Shown: one piece after another, positions 12,434-23,734 of the stretch | How the letters are laid out: the number at the start of each line of letters is the position of its first letter | Position numbering within the stretch: position 1 is the first letter of the stretch | Assembly: GCA_037447655.1 (NCBI GenBank) | Contig: JBBHKE010003248.1 | Location: 197,007 to 261,006, forward strand | Origin: Zygnema cylindricum | Taxonomy: Eukaryota; Streptophyta; Zygnematophyceae; Zygnematales; Zygnemataceae | DNA: 64,000 bases | Direction: 5' to 3' | Notes under the pieces: model-generated | Databases searched by the model: none | Told to the model about the DNA's origin: nothing | What the model saw: only the letters and a program-made list of their open reading frames with translations | Program-made: the position numbers and the translations under genes

Positions 12434-13454
12434 CTGTGTGCTCAGTTTCACCACAAAATGCAAAGTTAGAATATGAGTTTTGGACACATTCACCCACTTT
12501 GACTTTCCCTTATAAATGCAGCCATCCTGGCAGGCAAAAACTCTGATCGACTACACCCTTGTGTAGCGTGGACTCCCTTGAATCCGTAGCAAAAATAATC
12601 ACTGAAAATGGTCAAGTAAATTGATAGATATGAATGGTCAAAGATGACCCTTTTGTACAGGAGCTCTGTCGGAGAGAGGGTGCTACCTACTAAATTTTTT
12701 GAGTCCTATCTCACTCTAAAACTCTATCTATTGACATACGGAACACATCAGATTATTGTGTTGTACAGAAAAGTACAGGTGCCGGTGTACTTTCTGTACG
12801 GCCATCGTACGACATGGCCAAAATGACGACACATGTCATCACTATATTCGTTCACGTAATCTCCGGAGATGTCGCGATCCAATGTAATTTTGCCACGTGT
12901 CATCCTATGTGGCGATGACCACAAACCGCCCAAATCTTCTTCCGCGATATCGGCATCCTTTCTGGCCGTCCGATCGAAATCAGGTTTTGATCATAGCCGT
13001 CATAAATACGTGCGCGGTATTTGTTTCGCGTTCGAAAGAAATGCGCGGTATCCGTTTCATAACCTTACCGTACTCCGTACTAAATTAAACTGTATCTATG
13101 CACTAAGTATTTATATCCGTTAAACGAATTAGTCTACGTGTTAATATTTATATTTTTATCAAACAAATGACATTGTAATATTATTTATAGACTTAACGGA
13201 TAAAGCCAACGGCTACGGGTATTTTGACGGACGGCAGGTACCACGATCAATTCCTGGGTCCATCAAGTAATTTTTGGTAAGTTTACCTAATTTACCCCAT
13301 GTCTTCTCTAGAGAGCTTAGGCAGCCATGGCTTCAGCTCCCTATCCAGCCTTCAGTGACTACAACAAGTGTGGGGGCTTGGAGAGGGGAGTTAGAGGCTG
13401 CCTATGTCTTTTTTCTATCCTATTATAGACATAGAAAATACACAAATATCAACA
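12434..13454 (-). repeat. Left LTR of D1, second part
   Basis: After the second CTGTG (12434-12438) the D-type LTR resumes (TGCTCAGTTTC...) and ends at CAACA. It is followed by the minus-strand polypurine tract (CTCCCCTTATTTTCTAG, 13455-13471). It contains a tRNA-like module at about 13187-13255 (TAGACTTAACGGATAAAGC; CGATCAATTCC). Confidence 0.88.
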
Positions 13455-13467
13455 CTCCCCTTATTTT

Positions 13468-14193
13468 CTAGTCTATGTTCCTTTCAACTGCCACACATAA
13501 AAACCAAAATACCCCCTTCCCTTTTTTCCTTTTTCTTTTCCTTTCCAATTTATAAACCTTTAAGTCAATACCCTCATATTTTAAAAGGTCCATTAGATGA
13601 GCTGAAATAAACATTCCATCTTGCTGATCACACATTGTATTAAGCATCCCAATTTTCATAACTCCGAGCAAAGATTTTATCCACCTCATCAGTTTTCCAT
13701 CCACACACAAACTGATTTCCCTCTTGCAATCCAAACAACCAACCCCATCTCCAATCTGCAACATAAGCCCAGATGCTAACCCTTTTACAAGCACACCTTC
13801 ATAGATGGCATCACTCCCATTAGTGATGTCAAAACCATTACTCCCCAAATTTATCCTTAAATCAAGAGTCCCCACTAAGCTGCTCATAAAAACTACATCT
13901 TTCGAACTTATATTTCTATCCATGATAATTACCCCATTTTCTGAACTTTCCTCACTCTCTCCCATGGATTTCTTTCCACTCTCACTTTCTACATTTATTC
14001 CCAATAAATATTTCTCCTCCCCTATACCTTTCATTAAATATCCCTCTTCTAGTTTCACTTCTCCCCTTCCCTCGGAATTCGTTGAAGTCTCCCTTTCCGA
14101 CCAGTTTTCTGTTTCCAAAATATCTATAAAATAATCCTCATTAATTTTATCTTTTCCGTTTTCACTTATGGATCCTAGATCTGACTTTCTCAT
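13468..14193 (-). CDS. D1 collapsed RT/RNase H remnant, one open frame of 241 aa
   Basis: The frame is uninterrupted, yet it is a shortened mosaic of family-A pol. Recognisable pieces in order are KGIGEEKYLLGINVE (RT thumb MKDMGEAKYILGIQVER), GVIIMDRNISSKDVVFM (linker), then RNase H blocks DLRINLGSNGFDITNGSDA, SGLMLQIGDGVGC, MRWIKSLLGVM and MCDQQDGMFIS. The catalytic RT core including YxDD is absent, and the RNase H EAEYMA box is gone, so neither enzyme can work. It lies in a 1,961-bp interior between D1's two LTRs. It may be a translated leftover or a structural addition to gag; no function is assigned. Confidence 0.6.
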   Translation of the reverse strand: MRKSDLGSISENGKDKINEDYFIDILETENWSERETSTNSEGRGEVKLEEGYLMKGIGEEKYLLGINVESESGKKSMGESEESSENGVIIMDRNISSKDVVFMSSLVGTLDLRINLGSNGFDITNGSDAIYEGVLVKGLASGLMLQIGDGVGCLDCKREISLCVDGKLMRWIKSLLGVMKIGMLNTMCDQQDGMFISAHLMDLLKYEGIDLKVYKLERKRKRKKGKGVFWFLCVAVERNID

Positions 14194-15435
14194 TTCTAAG
14201 TCTTACACTCTACACTTCTCAACATCCTCAAACACCTCCTCTCTCTTTACTTCCTTTATACCTCCAAAAGCACACTGTTGTTTCCGTGGAATTTCTGTGT
14301 GCTTTTCTTTTTTTCCCATATTACCGATGCAGAGAAGCTCCAACATATCTTCATCCTCTTTCTCCTCTTCCCCTTCTTCCTCCTCATCCACATTCCAACT
14401 TCTAAGTTATTCTAAACAAGGGCATTCCTCCATATAATGACCTGGTTCCCTACAAAAGAAGCAAACCCATTTTTTCAAAGCTCCCGTTTCTTTTCCTCTA
14501 CCTCTCTTTCTACCAAAGTTCCGATAAGGTTTACCTTTGTCTTTCTTCCTCTCATCACGCTTCCGCTCGTCACCATCGTTCCTCTCATCACGCTTCCGCC
14601 AATCACCACCAGCTGTAAATGCATTCACCCTGTTACATCCCCTACGAAACTCCAAAGTGCTTTCCCTCACAAGAATTATCCCCATGGTAAAGCTCCAAGT
14701 CCACGAGGAGCCCTCCATTGCCTGCATACGACAAGTGATGTTTTTGTACTCATCTAGGAGTTTCATGAGTAGTGTATTAATCTTCCTCTCCTCAGATTCT
14801 ACATATCCCGCACTAGCAAGCTCAACATATAATGCAGCAATATCATTGCAAAACTGTATCATGCTACCGCCTTTATAAACATAGGCCTCTATTTCCTGTT
14901 TTACTAATTGCTGCCTCTGTATGGTCTCACTCTTATAAATCTGAATTAGTGTTTCCCAGATTTCCGAAGACTTAGTTAGACTTAAAAGAGTGATAGCTAT
15001 GGACTTAGACACATATCTAAGTATGAGATGTTTTGCTATAGTGTTTTTATATTCCCATTTTTTTTTGTCATTTTCTTCAATTTTTGGTTCGGTTATAACC
15101 CCCACAAGTGGAACTGTAGCAAAGAGCCTAGCTCCCCATACCATATGTGTCCCTTTATCCTTCTCCCCTATTTCCTTTTCCACGACAATGATTTTCCCTT
15201 CACCTCCCGTTGCTTCTGAAATACGGTTGGTTTTCTGGGAAGGCCTTCATGAACCGCTGTAGTGAGTTCCACCAAATCGTGGTGGCGGACACCTCACTTT
15301 TCCCGAAACGATTTTCCATAAGTGTTTTTCTAAAAGCAATCCCTCCATCGTAAACTCCTAATAAGTGAAGTCTGTTCCATCAAATATAGGCACCCTAGAT
15401 GGTGGGCCCATAACGTGAAACTCTGTGTGCTCCAT
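14194..15435 (-). pseudogene. D1 gag with zinc knuckle
   Basis: The frame opens at ATG 15435 inside the 5' LTR and crosses the PBS (MEHTEFHVMGPPSRVPIFDG). It meets TAG where family A has the Trp of HWES and a further stop before 15183, then is open for 258 aa (15183-14407). That stretch has capsid-like sequence (KHLILRYVSKS, EAYVYKGGSMIQFCNDIAALYVEL) and a zinc knuckle CFFCREPGHYMEEC, and ends in TAA. Beyond the stop, an acidic tract and PRKQQCAFGG match the family-A linker just before protease, but the protease DSGAS motif and the integrase are missing. This is a gag-carrying non-autonomous element. Confidence 0.8.
15404..15415 (-). other. D1 primer-binding site
   Basis: GGGCCCATAACG on the + strand adjoins the LTR and matches 11 of 12 bases of the initiator tRNA-Met anticodon-arm segment used by A, A3 and E. 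Confidence 0.82.
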
Positions 15436-16586
15436 TCCCCACAGAATCGCAGATCTAAAAGAAGCTAATCTAGATAGTGCCGACTCCAAGTTGATATAAA
15501 CCCAAATGACTGACCTCTTGACAATCATAAACCCGTTATAGTTTTAACCCTGTGAAATAAGACTTTCTGTGTGCTCATTTCCACCACAGAATGCAAAGTT
15601 AAAATATGAGTTTAAGACACATTCACCCACTTTGACATTCCTTTATAAATATTGCCAGCCTCGCAAGCAAAAGCTCTGACCGACTACACCCTTGTATAGC
15701 CTGGACTCCCCTGAGTCGCAACAAAAAGAATCACTGAAAATGGTCAAGTAAATTGATAGATATGAATGGTCAAAGATGACCCTTTTGTACAGGAGCTCTC
15801 TCGGAGAGAGACTGCTACCTACTAAATTTTCTGAGTCCTATCTCACTCTAAAACTCTATCTATTGACGTACGGAACACATCAGATTATTGTGTTGTACAG
15901 AAAAGTACAGGTGCCTGTGTACTTTTTGTACGACCATCGTACGACATGGCCAAAATGACGACACATGTCATCTCCAGATTCGTTCACGTAATCTCCGGAG
16001 ATGGCGCGATCCAATGTAATTTTGCCACGTGTCATCCTATGTGGCGATGACCGCAAACCGCCAAAATCTTCTTCCGCGATCTCGACATCCTTTCTGGCCG
16101 TTAGATCGAAATCACGTTTTGATCGTAGCCGTCATAAATACGTGGGCGGTATTTGTTTCGTGTTCGAAAGAAATGTGCGGTATCCATTTCATAACCTTAC
16201 CGTACTCCGTACTAAATTAAACCGTATCTATACATTAAGTATTTATATGCGTTAAACAAATTAGTCTACGTGTTGATATTTATATTTTTATCAAACAAAT
16301 GACATTGTAATATTATTTATAGACTTAACGGATAAAGCCAACGGCCACGGGTATCTTGACGGACGGCTTGTACCAGGATCAATTCCTAGGTCCGTCAAGT
16401 AATTTTTGGTAAGTCTACCTAATTTACCCCATGTCTTCTCTAGAGAGCTTAGGTAGCAATGGCTCTAGCTCCCTTTCCAGCCTTCAGTGATTACAACAAG
16501 TGTGGGGGCTTGGAGAGGGGAGTTAGAGGCTGCCTATGTATTTTTTCTATCCTATTATAGACCTAAAAAATACACAAATATCAACA
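15416..16586 (-). repeat. D1 right LTR (5' LTR on minus strand)
   Basis: TGAAACTCTGTGTGCTCC ... ATATCAACA, 1,171 bp. It is the intact counterpart of the split left LTR and preserves the empty A1 insertion site near 15561. A tRNA-like module lies at 16316-16390. The D1 flanks (ATGCC left, GCTGG right) do not match, so a clean single insertion is not shown. Confidence 0.88.
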
Positions 16587-17324
16587 GCTGGAGGGGAGTG
16601 TATCAAAATTGGGCATAATGGTTAGTGAAAGCTTAGAGTCAGGGGAGGAAGAATTTGAGGCTAAAAAGCCACACAGACAGGTAGTGGGGAGACTTATTTA
16701 TTTTATGAACTGTAAGAGACTTGATATTGCAGCAGCTATGGGAGTCCTAAGTAGAAGTCTTCAGAATCCTAAAAGAGCAGATTGGGAAGCAGCAAAGAGG
16801 GTTTTGAGATACTTGGCAGGTACTTCAAACCTGAAGGTTATACTCGGGAAGGAGAGGTAAAATTACAGATTTAGAGCGATGCCAGCTATGGAGACATGCC
16901 AAGCCGGTAATTAACAACCGGTTTCGTTTTGAAAATTGGGAATGGAACTTGCTGCTAGAGCAGCAAATTACAATAGGTCACGGCTCAGTCCACGATGGAG
17001 TCGGAATATATGGCAGCCAGTTCTGCCCTCAAGGAACTCCTATGGGTTAAAGCCACTTTGCAGGAACTTGGGTATATGCAAACTGGTCCTCAGGTTATTT
17101 GGTGTGACAACCAGGCAGCAATTGCCATTGCCTCTAACCGTGGTCATCATTTTAAAAGCAAACATATGGATTTCAGACTACACTTTGTGAGAGAAAATGT
17201 GCTTGCAAGAGTGATAAAAATGAGTAATTTACTGGATGAAAAGATGGTGGCTGATATGCTGACTAAAGCTCTTCCAGCTCCTAAGTTGAAGTATTACAAA
17301 GAGTCTATTAGGTTGAGTGAGTAA
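16587..17324 (+). pseudogene. Copia element C2: RNase H fragment
   Basis: This plus-strand copia pol is truncated on the left by the D1 LTR. It begins in the acidic linker before RNase H, then RQVVGRLIYFMNCKRLDIAA and VLSRSLQNPKRADWEAAKRV. There is a frameshift near 16855-16995, then SEYMAASSALKELLWVK, IWCDNQAAIAIASNRGHHF, KHMDFRLHFVREN and MVADMLTKALPAPKLKY to the stop. It is sister to C1. Frame breaks make it non-functional. Confidence 0.88.
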
Positions 17325-17347
17325 GTGAGTCTAAAGATTTAGGGGAG

Positions 17348-18345
17348 TGTTGAAATAAGAAATCTTATTACTCAGTAAACAAAGCTGTGAGGAGAGATCA
17401 AGTACTTAGAATATTTTTGGTCTAGGTAAGTTGTAATCGTTACCTCATTTAGTGTGACAGTAGTAGTAGTACCTTTGAGTGTATTGTACTTTTGCAGGGA
17501 CACGCGTCAGAAAATGAACATCATACGGGTTTTACGGAAAGGCGCCGACACACTTTACCACGCGTCACAAATCGAACGATTACTGTTGAAGAATCTGACG
17601 GACGGAGACTCAACCGATTGTCCTCAAAGATGGTCGTACAACATTCAACGACGACCGTTGATGTGAATCGAGTGAACGGACGAGATTCACGTGGGACCAC
17701 AAAATGACTCATCACTTTGTACGACCTCAGGTGACTTCGAGCACTTGATCAACAGTCGGCTGGACGCTAGCATCCACTGCTGACTAAGCACCTTGAACAC
17801 TACTGTACGGGAATCTATTTGCATATCTGAAACACAGTAGTTTTTGCTTAGCGGATTAGAATGTAGTGTTCCACTAAGTATATTTTTGTCTAGTAGTCAA
17901 ATAGGGTTTGGACGTACTCACAATACAAATAGCGTAATGATTCGGAACCTTGTCGTAGTGTAGTACAGTACTGTTGTTCCAGGTGTAGACATCAGATTAG
18001 TTAGTTTTCACTAGATACTCTCTGTGAGTATAAAGTTAGGACTTAGCCAAAATTGTATCTATCCTGTATTGAGATCTAACTCTCTAAGGGACAGTTTTTG
18101 GGAGACTTCCAAGTGTTACATCTTATGGTTTACTGGTTCAATTAGGCTACAATTTTGGGAATTGACAGACTCTATGTGATACTATATTAGTGTGGATCTT
18201 TGTGTTATTTGAACACCTCTAGTGATTTATGTGTTATATCAAAGTTGGCTTTTTGATAGGATTTCTGGTAGCTTTTGCTAAAGACTATGTCTACATCTAC
18301 TACTACTCGTGATCATCCACCTGCAAATGTGGTTGAAGAACAACA
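17348..18345 (+). repeat. LTR of copia C2
   Basis: TGTTGAAATAAG ... GAAGAACAACA, 998 bp, following the tract TTTAGGGGAG. Like C1 it ends with a short open gag start (ATG at 18285, [12 protein letters not shown]...). The next bases (TCCAT, 18346-18350) are the sequence of copia A2 at the insertion point, so C2 integrated into A2's RT. The left copy of that duplication is lost. Confidence 0.82.
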
Positions 18346-21300
18346 TCCATGTCTTCTGCTGCTGCCAGACTGAAAAGTATACGGATGAAGGGAAATCTGA
18401 TGACCAGGGCAAAGGTTTCTTCGTAGTCGATTCCTTCTTTCTGTGTAAATCCTTTTGCCACTAATCGGGCTTTGTAACGCTCAATGGTGTTATCGAGGTT
18501 CAATTTTAATTTGAAAACTCACTTACAACCGATTCGTTTTCGGTTAGGTGGACAATCCACCAGCTCCCAAGTATCGGCTGCCATAATTGAGGCCATCTCC
18601 TCATTGATGGCTATCTTCCACCGGTTCCTTTCTTGACAATTGATCGCCCCTCCATAAGTCTGAGGTTCCTCTTGATGAGATAGTTTTGTTACCTTGTTAT
18701 TAACCTGTTTTTCCTGCAATCTTTTGCTACTTCTCCTTTCCCCCTCAAAATCTGTGGCCGGAATAGATGGTTCTCGTGGGTTCTTTCAAACACTCTCGGC
18801 TTCTCCCCTGTCCATTGATTCCGAATAAATTTCCACCATGTCTTCCGCTTCGGGTAGAGTTGTCACTGGAGTTTCCGCAGCCGAGTCTTTTCGGTCTGAT
18901 TTGTATCTGTAAGAATGTCATCTTCTCTAAAACTTGGATAGTTAGGAAGCTCAAAGTCATCGGAATTTTCTGACGCAAATCTGATTTTTATTGACTTTGT
19001 ATACTTGAAGGGATCCACAAACTTTCCTTCATCCATAACTACTAGATGCTTTACTAAGATTATATCTTCTCTTTTTAGATCATTAACTGTGTATCCTTTA
19101 ACATCCTCGTCATATCCAAATAAGTATCCCGGTTTTTCTTTAGGATCTAGCTTCCAATTAGACTGATCCGTATGTAGACTGAATACTTCCCTCCCGAAAA
19201 CCTTTAAGTGAGATATGTCTGGTTTCCGGCCGGTTTATCTCTCATGAGGTGTTTGACCTTTTATAGCTGAAGTAAGAACTCTATTTTTGAGGTAATTAGC
19301 ACATTTCATTGCTTCTGTCTATAACCTTTTTCCTATCTTCTTATTCGACAATATACTTCTAGCACTATCACTTAGTGTCTTATTTAATCTTTCAACTACC
19401 CCATTTTGTTTCGGGTTTTATGGAACTGTCTTTTGGTGTTGGACTCCATCTTCCCCTCAGAAAATCCTCAAACTGGTTAGAAGTATAATCTCCACCATTG
19501 TCACTCTTTTCTCTCTTGATTGAGGTTTCATGAATTTTTTCACTTCATGCTTTATATTGTTTAAAACATTCGTGAGCCTCTGACTTATTTTTCAAAAAAT
19601 ACACCCTGGAATACCGAGACCAATCATCGGTGACAGTCATCATAAATCTCTTCCCCCCGGGTGATGGCACTCTGGTCGATCCCCAAATATCTGTGGGTAC
19701 TAAATCTAGAATCTTTTCTCCCTTATAGGTGGCAGTTTTTGGGAAGGGTAACCTGTGTGCTTTACCTTGAGCACATCCACTACAATCACTTAGATTCTCA
19801 CTTTCACTGAACTTAATCCCTTCCACTACTCCCATCTTTTTCATCTCTCTTAACATATCTAGATTCACATGCCCAATGCTCTCATGCCACATCACTATAT
19901 CATGAACACCAGCATAATAAAGTTTTTTTTTTCATTGCTTAAAATCAGCCTTAACATCCATTGGCTACCTTTTTAAGCAGTGAAATAGACTTCCTCCTCA
20001 AAACTAGCAGTAAAGACTCCTTTCCTAGTGCTAGTATCAAAACCCTTATCATCTAATACAGACGTAGAGATGAGGTTTTTTTTCAGCTCCGGAATAAACA
20101 ATAAATGTCTTTCCTTCTACTAACACTTTCAGATCTACCAATTTTACAAGAGTAGCAGTGACTATCCTCCCATCCCCGTACACTATCTCTACGGTGGGAA
20201 TCTTTCTTATCTTAGTGAATAGGTGTTTATCCTTACACATGTGCATGGAAGCACCTGAATCTACAATCCAACCTGCTTCACCTTTCAAACCACCGAAAGC
20301 ACATTTCTGCTTTCGTGGAATTTTTACCTCGTTTGTCGCTTCGAACTCCTCATCCAATAAGAGCTCATCGTCCTCGTCTTCAGATTCCACCTCATGTACA
20401 TGTGTCATAAGGGCCTTTTTCTTTCCTCTCGGGGTTCCACCGGTCTGCCCCTCTTTTAACCGAAGCTCGATTAGCTTAGTGCACTCCGCCATATAGTGCC
20501 CTGGTTTCTTACAGAAATGACATAAACCCTTGGGAGCCTTTGGTCCGAACTCGTCGGTCTGATTTTTCTGCTCCCCCCCTCTGTAGTTTTCGACCAGTAT
20601 GCGGGAATCCTTGTTCCTCCAATCGATCCCAACTGCCAAGGCTTGCCCACTCTTTCCTCCCGTTCAGATCTCAATCGTATTCTCTCGAACGAGAATCATT
20701 CCTACCACTGAGTTCCATATTCACCTTGAGTCTGGCAAGTCTTGCACAAGGTTGACTATGTTGTGGAACTCATTGGGTAACTTCATTAGTAAATTGTTAA
20801 CCTTTTCCTTTTCACTAAATTATTTTAAAGCATTCTCTAGCTCCATGAAAAGTGTAGCAAGCTCATTGCAAAAATCGAACATCTTCCCCCCTTTGTATAC
20901 ATACTCCTTAACTTTCTGATCAGCCAACTGTTGTTGCTGAATCGTACCACTTGGGTACATCTCTATGAGAGCTATCCAAAGATTAGATGCCTTTTCTACC
21001 TGCAAATGAGGACATGCAAGCCCTTGAGTAAGATGGCGGATAATGAAGTGCTTTGCCGCCAAATTGTTGAAGTCGCAGGTATCAGTATCATTCTCCTTGT
21101 TCCTCGGAATAGGGGACATGAATGCCGAACCAGTTGCTATTCATGTGGTCGTCTCTTTCTCCGTTCCTTTGTCCACCACCTCCCTTTCATTTGTCTTCTC
21201 TGTTAAAGATGGATCTGCTTTCTTTGTGAATCTGCTTCCTCCAAACCCTGGAGGGATTCCAAGACTTGATGGACGCCCCACTTGTCCACTCAATATTCCC

Positions 21301-21399
21301 CAAAACCTTTTCTCGCATAGAGCTCCTGTCATCATACTTTCCCTATATATGAATCCAGTTCCAATAAATATGGGTACTTTAGTGGGTGGGCCCCTAACT
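18346..21399 (-). pseudogene. Copia element A2: gag-pol, truncated and broken
   Basis: This is family A on the minus strand. Read downward: gag at 20820-21419 (VRGPPTKVPIFIGTG, HFIIRHLTQGLACPHLQVEKASNLW), zinc knuckle (CHFCKKPGHYMAEC) near 20480-20530, protease (WIVDSGASMHMC) near 20230-20270, integrase zinc region at 19770-19895 (MMWHESIGHVNLD, CSGCAQGK), then integrase core with frameshifts (19380-19560), linker (18519-18980) and the RT N-terminus ([27 protein letters not shown]). It ends at AAAEDMDV, where C2 is inserted, so the rest of RT and RNase H is missing. Many stops are present. Confidence 0.88.
21388..21399 (-). other. A2 primer-binding site, degenerate
   Basis: GGGCCCCTAACT on the + strand occupies the PBS position next to the LTR, two mismatches from GGGCCCATAACC. 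Confidence 0.65.
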
Positions 21400-21957
21400 T
21401 GCGACTCTGAGACCTCCATACGTCCTTAGAATGGACAGCTTGCAAGAAGCCTCTAGGATATCCTTGACCCCTTTGTGTTTCAGCAAGAATAACTACCACC
21501 ATGGCTGACAAAAACTCTGACCACCTCGACCCCTGTGAAGGCAAGGCTCCCCTGAGTCGATAGAAAAAAAAATCTCTGAATTTGCTCCCCTGAGCAGTCA
21601 GTTATGGAGAGTCAAAGTTGACCTTTTTATACAGAAGCTCTCTGGGAGAGAGGGTCCTATCTAACAAAATTTTCGAAGTCCTATCTCTCTCTAAAACTCT
21701 ATCTACTGATGTACGACACCAATCATATTGCACTTACGTACACAAAAGTACAGCTGCCGGTGTACTTTATTTACGGATATTGTACGACATGGCCTAAATG
21801 TCCACACGTGTAATATCTGGATTCGCTTCCCTAATCTCCGGAGATGCCGCGATCCAATGTCATTCTGCCACGTGTCATCCGATGTGGCGATGACCAAAAA
21901 CCGCCGAAATCCTCTTCTACGATTTCGGCAATCATTCTGGCCGTCCGATTAAATGCA
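21400..21957 (-). repeat. A2 5' LTR, truncated
   Basis: It starts TGCGACTCTGAGACCTCC and matches A-type LTRs until GATTAAATGCA, where the expected GATTTAATCG is replaced by gag sequence of element E. TGCA at the joint could belong to both partners, suggesting a deletion joined at microhomology. Confidence 0.82.
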
Positions 21958-22367
21958 TTTTCTTTTTGTGCAAATAATACTTGTAATTCAATACAGTGTT
22001 TCTCCATACTACCTCCTACATACTTGTGTTCAACTATTTTGGTAACACTACTAAGCCAATAATATAAAGATGTCTTTGCATACATACATTCTAAGCTCTT
22101 CCATAATTCAGCTGCCCTTTTGAAACTTTGGTATGACATAACCAAATCCTTAGTCAAGGAGTTCTTGATAACCCATAGACGCTCATGATTTTTCCTTTTC
22201 CATCCGTTTGATGTTTCGGCCAAGGTACCGTCCAACACATCCATTAGCTCCATCATCTCGAAGTAGCTCTCGAGCGCACACTTCCTGTAGTGATATTTTG
22301 ATCCATCAAATATAGGTAGCCATGGGTGTGGGCCCATAACCTGTTGTCCATAGCCTATTTCAGCCAT
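21958..22367 (-). pseudogene. Copia element E: gag N-terminal part
   Basis: Open frame from ATG 22367, inside the LTR, through the PBS (MAEIGYGQQVMGPHPWLPIF). It continues into a gag domain typical of copia (HYRKCALESYFEMMELMDVL, LWKSLECMYAK, HCIELQVLFAQKENAF). It is cut at 21957 where A2 LTR sequence begins. The open frame runs on to 21831 in the A2 LTR, but those residues are not gag. No knuckle or pol survives. Confidence 0.8.
22330..22341 (-). other. E primer-binding site
   Basis: GGGCCCATAACC on the + strand abuts the LTR end and is an exact match to the initiator tRNA-Met anticodon-arm segment. Confidence 0.85.
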
Positions 22368-23122
22368 GGATTACTCACGGAAACACCCACAAACTACCTC
22401 AAAAACAGCTGTGTTTCAGACAACACAGATTACTCCACAATAATCAAAATAACCTCAAACTGCGCCAATGTGCATTATACTATATACACTGTAAACTCCG
22501 AAAGTTACAGCCAAATCCACCAAGGCATCTAGAAGATATAAGCTCCAGAGTTTCCCAAAATTAGCTGACAGCTTCACAAACTAACCACTTAGACTGTTCA
22601 CAGAATCTTACACAGATACCGGAACACAATGAAACTTTACACACATATAGATTCTATATCATATAATAACTCCACAAAGTTTCACATGAAAGAACCAAAC
22701 AGAGTGATCACACCAACAGGTCAAAGATGCAAAAAACAGTCTGCCATTACTTTGATTAACTTGACTGCGATTCATAAAATAATCTAAGTCCTTCAAGTTA
22801 TAGTCAGACTACTGAATGTACGGAGGCATACCAGCCGTACTGTATCTACTCTAATAAACCAATTAGTCAAAAGGACAAACCTCTGTTTTACACAATATTT
22901 ACACCGCACTCTTCGTATGTTAGAAAACAAGCTACCGCTAAGCAACTACTAAGCTACCACTACCGTACAATCATCATTACTCGAAATCTATCCTAGTCAT
23001 ATCATCTGCAGCTGCGCTAGCTGCGCTGGCTGCGCTTTTCCGTACGGATCATACAAATAGCCGCAACTGCGTTGAGTTAACTGCGTCGCAGCTCCGCCGT
23101 ACCGGCGGCGCCTATTTCAACA
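22342..23122 (-). repeat. LTR of copia E (5' LTR on minus strand)
   Basis: TGTTGTCCATAG ... TATTTCAACA, 781 bp, with inverted TGTTG/CAACA ends. Repeated GCAGCTGC/GCTGCGC motifs lie at 23008-23100, like those of the C1 LTR. The partner LTR is missing. Confidence 0.8.
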
Positions 23123-23319
23123 TTCCGTTTATTTTACATCAGATCGCTTCGCGATCCGCCGTCCATTTGTCACAGCTTGTTCACACCACTCAACGAGTCT
23201 TTTACGTCACTTTAATTATATCAATCCGTTCGCTCCCCCAATCCGTGAATCTATTCAAACCTCCATATTAAATCTAATTAGCAGTTACGCCCGAACTGTC
23301 TCGTACGCACGAAACTGAC

Positions 23320-23734
23320 TTTTCAAAACAACAAGAGAGAGTAGTGGAGCCATGGCTCCCTCAGCTCCATAGGCAGGACTAAAGAGTGACATAAGTCATT
23401 CTAAACAAAAGGTTGAGTCCGGCAGGACTCGAACCTCTGACCGGCAGAGCGAGGCGTAGCCGTCAGCTTTAACCGGTCTGTCGTAGGAGTTCGTTAAATT
23501 ACATAGGGTGTGATAATTACTTAAACTGTGTTACGATCTTTAATGATATTTTATGGAATTACGAATGAGGAGACATAGAACTAGTTAATATATAGTGCGA
23601 ACATGTTCTCACACGAAACAAATGAATCGGACATTTGTTTCGACGGCTAACATTAAATGTCTGTTTTTGATCGAAAGGCACAAATCGCCGCCGAGATCCT
23701 GGAATGGTCACTCAGCGGTTTTTCGAAACGTGGG
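23320..23734 (-). repeat. G-type LTR fragment, inverted relative to 24990-25410
   Basis: Its reverse complement matches the right half of the LTR at 24545-25421, including the AGCCATGGCT motif and the tRNA-like module. The minus strand carries a perfect B-box GGTTCGAGTCC (23425-23435) and an A-box-like GACCGGTTAAAGCTGACGG (about 23460-23478). The preceding 23123-23320 shows no feature I recognise. Confidence 0.65.

Noticed and set aside
3092-18350. The gag start (MVVEQQ / NVVEEQ) is broken at the same point in C1 and C2, as if by a recombination hotspot
   Set aside because: The break coincides with CAACA, the LTR terminus. The gag start is encoded by the LTR itself and the following DNA is simply the insertion target.
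23411-23490. A functional nuclear tRNA gene on the minus strand
   Set aside because: The B-box is perfect, but the arms do not form a full cloverleaf by eye, and the segment recurs inside LTRs, so I treat it as a tRNA-like module.
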